From the NCBI GenBank assembly GCA_023423495.1, contig JAFAFM010000311.1, positions 1-7,908 of the forward strand: a stretch of DNA of 7,908 nt. Reading direction: 5' to 3'. Each line of letters starts with the position of its first letter. Positions within the stretch are counted from its first letter, which is position 1. Shown one piece after another: positions 6,654 through 7,908 of this stretch. The notes under the pieces are model-generated. The model had not been told where the DNA came from, ran no database searches, and saw nothing but the letters and a program-made list of their open reading frames with translations. The DNA is from Armatimonadota bacterium (lineage in GTDB: Bacteria; Armatimonadota; Fimbriimonadia; Fimbriimonadales; Fimbriimonadaceae). The translations under genes were made by a program, and so were the position numbers.

Positions 6654-6683
6654 AAATGGACCGGCGATGCCGGTCCATTTTTT
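6654..6683. terminator. Strong hairpin, likely bidirectional rho-independent terminator
   Basis: A perfect 12-bp stem (6654-6665 with 6669-6680; core ATGGACCGGC/GCCGGTCCAT) closes a 3-base GAT loop. On the plus strand it is followed by six T residues (6678-6683), the classic terminator form. Read on the minus strand the hairpin runs into TTTAATTT, which is weaker but acceptable. It lies 19 bases below the stop of the minus-strand Asp-box gene and just above the rsmG start, so it probably separates those two transcripts. It is also the first good terminator a plus-strand transcript from leuS-TPR would meet. Confidence 0.85.
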
Positions 6684-6701
6684 ACTGATGCTTTGGAGAG
6701 A

Positions 6702-7908
6702 CTAAGTGCCGTCTGCCTTGTCGACCTTAACGCTCGTCGGGTATTCCTTGCCGCCGACCGTGACGACTACTCGGTAGTCACCGGGGGCAGCGACTTGACC
6801 TCGCACCCTCGCATTCCATCGCACGGCATTCAGACCCTCCTGACCGGTTCCGGTCAGTTCAGTGATCTGCGTTCCGCCGGCATCCTGGATGGAAACCTTG
6901 ACGTCGCCTGTCGCCTTGGTCTTGAGCCAGTAGTAGATGGTCGTGCCCGGCTGGGTATTCGTCGAGAGGAAAATTGCATCTCCATCCCAAGGCGTTCCCG
7001 CCATGCGGCCCATGTTGTATACGGGTTGTGGTCGTGTAACAAAGACATCTTTCGCAAGATTCTCAGCGTTCAATTGCTCAAGTGCGGATATATCAAGTGT
7101 CCAGAGGCCGCGGCCGTGTGTGGCGATAACCAAGTCCTGATCGCGAGGATGGATTTGGACATCGTGAACGGCAACCGTCGGGAAGTCGTTGGTAAATCTC
7201 GCCCATGTCTTGCCTCGGTCTAGAGAAAATCTCAGCGACATCTCCGAACCTAGCACGAGCAAATCTGGATTGACCAGTCCTTCCTTGATGACATAGGTGG
7301 AATCGAACTCCGGCAAATCGTTGTGGAGCGGGGTCCACGTCTTGCCGAAGTCTTCTGTCACGTAAACGTAAGGCTTGAAGTCGTTATTGCGATGTCCATC
7401 GAATGTGGCATAGCAGCGACCCTCGACAAATTTGGAAGCCGCGACGCGGCTGCACCAAGTGTTGGCGGGCAAGCCGGGAACGTTTGCAGTCACGTTATCC
7501 CAGTTGACGCCATCGTCCTTGCTGACCCAGATCAGGCCGTCATCCGTTCCAACCCAAATAAGGCCAGGCCGGTTGGGCGACTCACTGATCGTGATGATCG
7601 TACAGTGCCGCTCGGCTCCCGTGTCCTCAGGCGTAACCGAATTTCGACCTGCTCGGTTCTTCTCCGGATTGTTGGTGGTCAAGTCGGGACTGATCGCCTT
7701 CCAAGTGGCGCCACGATTGACGCTCTTGAAAAGCCGATTGGCACCAACGTATACCGTTGTCGAGTTGTGGGGCGAAAGCAAAATTGGCGTGGACCAGTTA
7801 AACCTTAGAGGAGGTTCGCCCTGAGCCGGCCTTGGTCGGATCGAGCGTCCACCGCCATTCCTTTGGTCTTGCCGGGAGACAGCTCCACCCTGACTCTCAG
7901 AATAGAGG
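6702..7908 (-). CDS. Asp-box (BNR/sortilin-VPS10-type) beta-propeller protein, C-terminal part
   Basis: The frame is open to the window edge; the last 401 residues are visible and the N-terminus lies beyond base 7908. Near the edge it reads ESQGGAVSR then RPRPAQGEPPLRFNWSTPIL, a stretch typical of large exported Asp-box proteins related to the sortilin/VPS10 fold, so the TTG at 7781 is not a start. Four Asp-box motifs (S/T-x-D/N-x-G-x-T/N-W) occur at 7701-7724 (SVNRGATW), 7500-7523 (SKDDGVNW), 7335-7358 (TEDFGKTW) and 7203-7226 (SLDRGKTW), followed by THGRGLWTLD (near 7100), which usually closes the propeller in this family. The last 80 or so residues (TIYYWLK to the end) look like an immunoglobulin-like beta sandwich of the FlgD-Ig type, ending in DYRVVVTVGGKEYPTSVKV. 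Such proteins usually have about 1000 residues and a signal peptide; the substrate or ligand is unknown and many are misannotated as glycosyl hydrolases. The hairpin at 6654-6683 probably ends its transcript. Confidence 0.9.
   Translation of the reverse strand, partial: LYSESQGGAVSRQDQRNGGGRSIRPRPAQGEPPLRFNWSTPILLSPHNSTTVYVGANRLFKSVNRGATWKAISPDLTTNNPEKNRAGRNSVTPEDTGAERHCTIITISESPNRPGLIWVGTDDGLIWVSKDDGVNWDNVTANVPGLPANTWCSRVAASKFVEGRCYATFDGHRNNDFKPYVYVTEDFGKTWTPLHNDLPEFDSTYVIKEGLVNPDLLVLGSEMSLRFSLDRGKTWARFTNDFPTVAVHDVQIHPRDQDLVIATHGRGLWTLDISALEQLNAENLAKDVFVTRPQPVYNMGRMAGTPWDGDAIFLSTNTQPGTTIYYWLKTKATGDVKVSIQDAGGTQITELTGTGQEGLNAVRWNARVRGQVAAPGDYRVVVTVGGKEYPTSVKVDKADGT

Noticed and set aside
7779..7781. 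TTG as start of the Asp-box protein
   Set aside because: Translation of 7782-7907 in the same frame has no stop and reads as conserved family sequence (ESQGGAVSR, RFNWSTPIL), so the gene continues off the window.
6693..7808. Plus-strand open frames (6693-7223 and 7323-7808) opposite the Asp-box gene
   Set aside because: The minus-strand frame carries four Asp-box motifs and continuous homology-like sequence; the plus-strand products show no domain or start signal.

Overview
The window is ordinary bacterial chromosome at moderately high GC, with no sign of phage, plasmid, IS element, CRISPR array, tRNA or rRNA. It holds six protein genes packed almost without gaps. No intergenic stretch exceeds about 100 bases. 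The make-up points to a deep-branching free-living bacterium: a long LeuRS with SVGH in place of HIGH, a sortilin/BNR-type Asp-box protein of the kind common in Armatimonadota, Acidobacteriota and similar phyla, and possible leaderless promoters. Armatimonadota (Fimbriimonas-like) is my best guess from general resemblance only, and I hold it weakly.

Layout, left to right. (1) mnmE, plus strand, lacks only its first few codons; it encodes the tRNA wobble-uridine modification GTPase. (2) A minus-strand gene for a soluble HEAT-repeat-like protein of unknown function; its stop codon directly abuts the mnmE stop. (3) A 102-base divergent intergenic region with a TANNNT box just upstream of each start codon. 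(4) leuS, plus strand, encodes a 984-residue leucyl-tRNA synthetase with about 90 extra residues at the entrance of the editing domain and no zinc-1 cysteines. (5) A small TPR lipoprotein gene starts one base after leuS and is probably cotranscribed with it. (6) rsmG, minus strand, encodes the 16S rRNA G527 methyltransferase; its end overlaps the end of the TPR gene by 11 bases. (7) A perfect 12-bp hairpin with T-rich flanks (6654-6683) lies between rsmG and (8) the last 401 codons of a minus-strand Asp-box (BNR/sortilin-type) beta-propeller protein that continues past the right edge.

Functionally, mnmE, leuS and rsmG all serve translation (tRNA wobble modification, tRNA charging, rRNA methylation). 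mnmE and rsmG often sit together near the replication origin in bacteria. The HEAT-like, TPR-lipoprotein and Asp-box genes have no evident tie to them. I did not find a new multi-gene system. The items most worth a second look are the LeuRS editing-domain insertion, the possible leaderless divergent promoters, and the tail-to-tail gene ends that leave the plus-strand leuS-TPR transcript with no terminator until the far side of rsmG.
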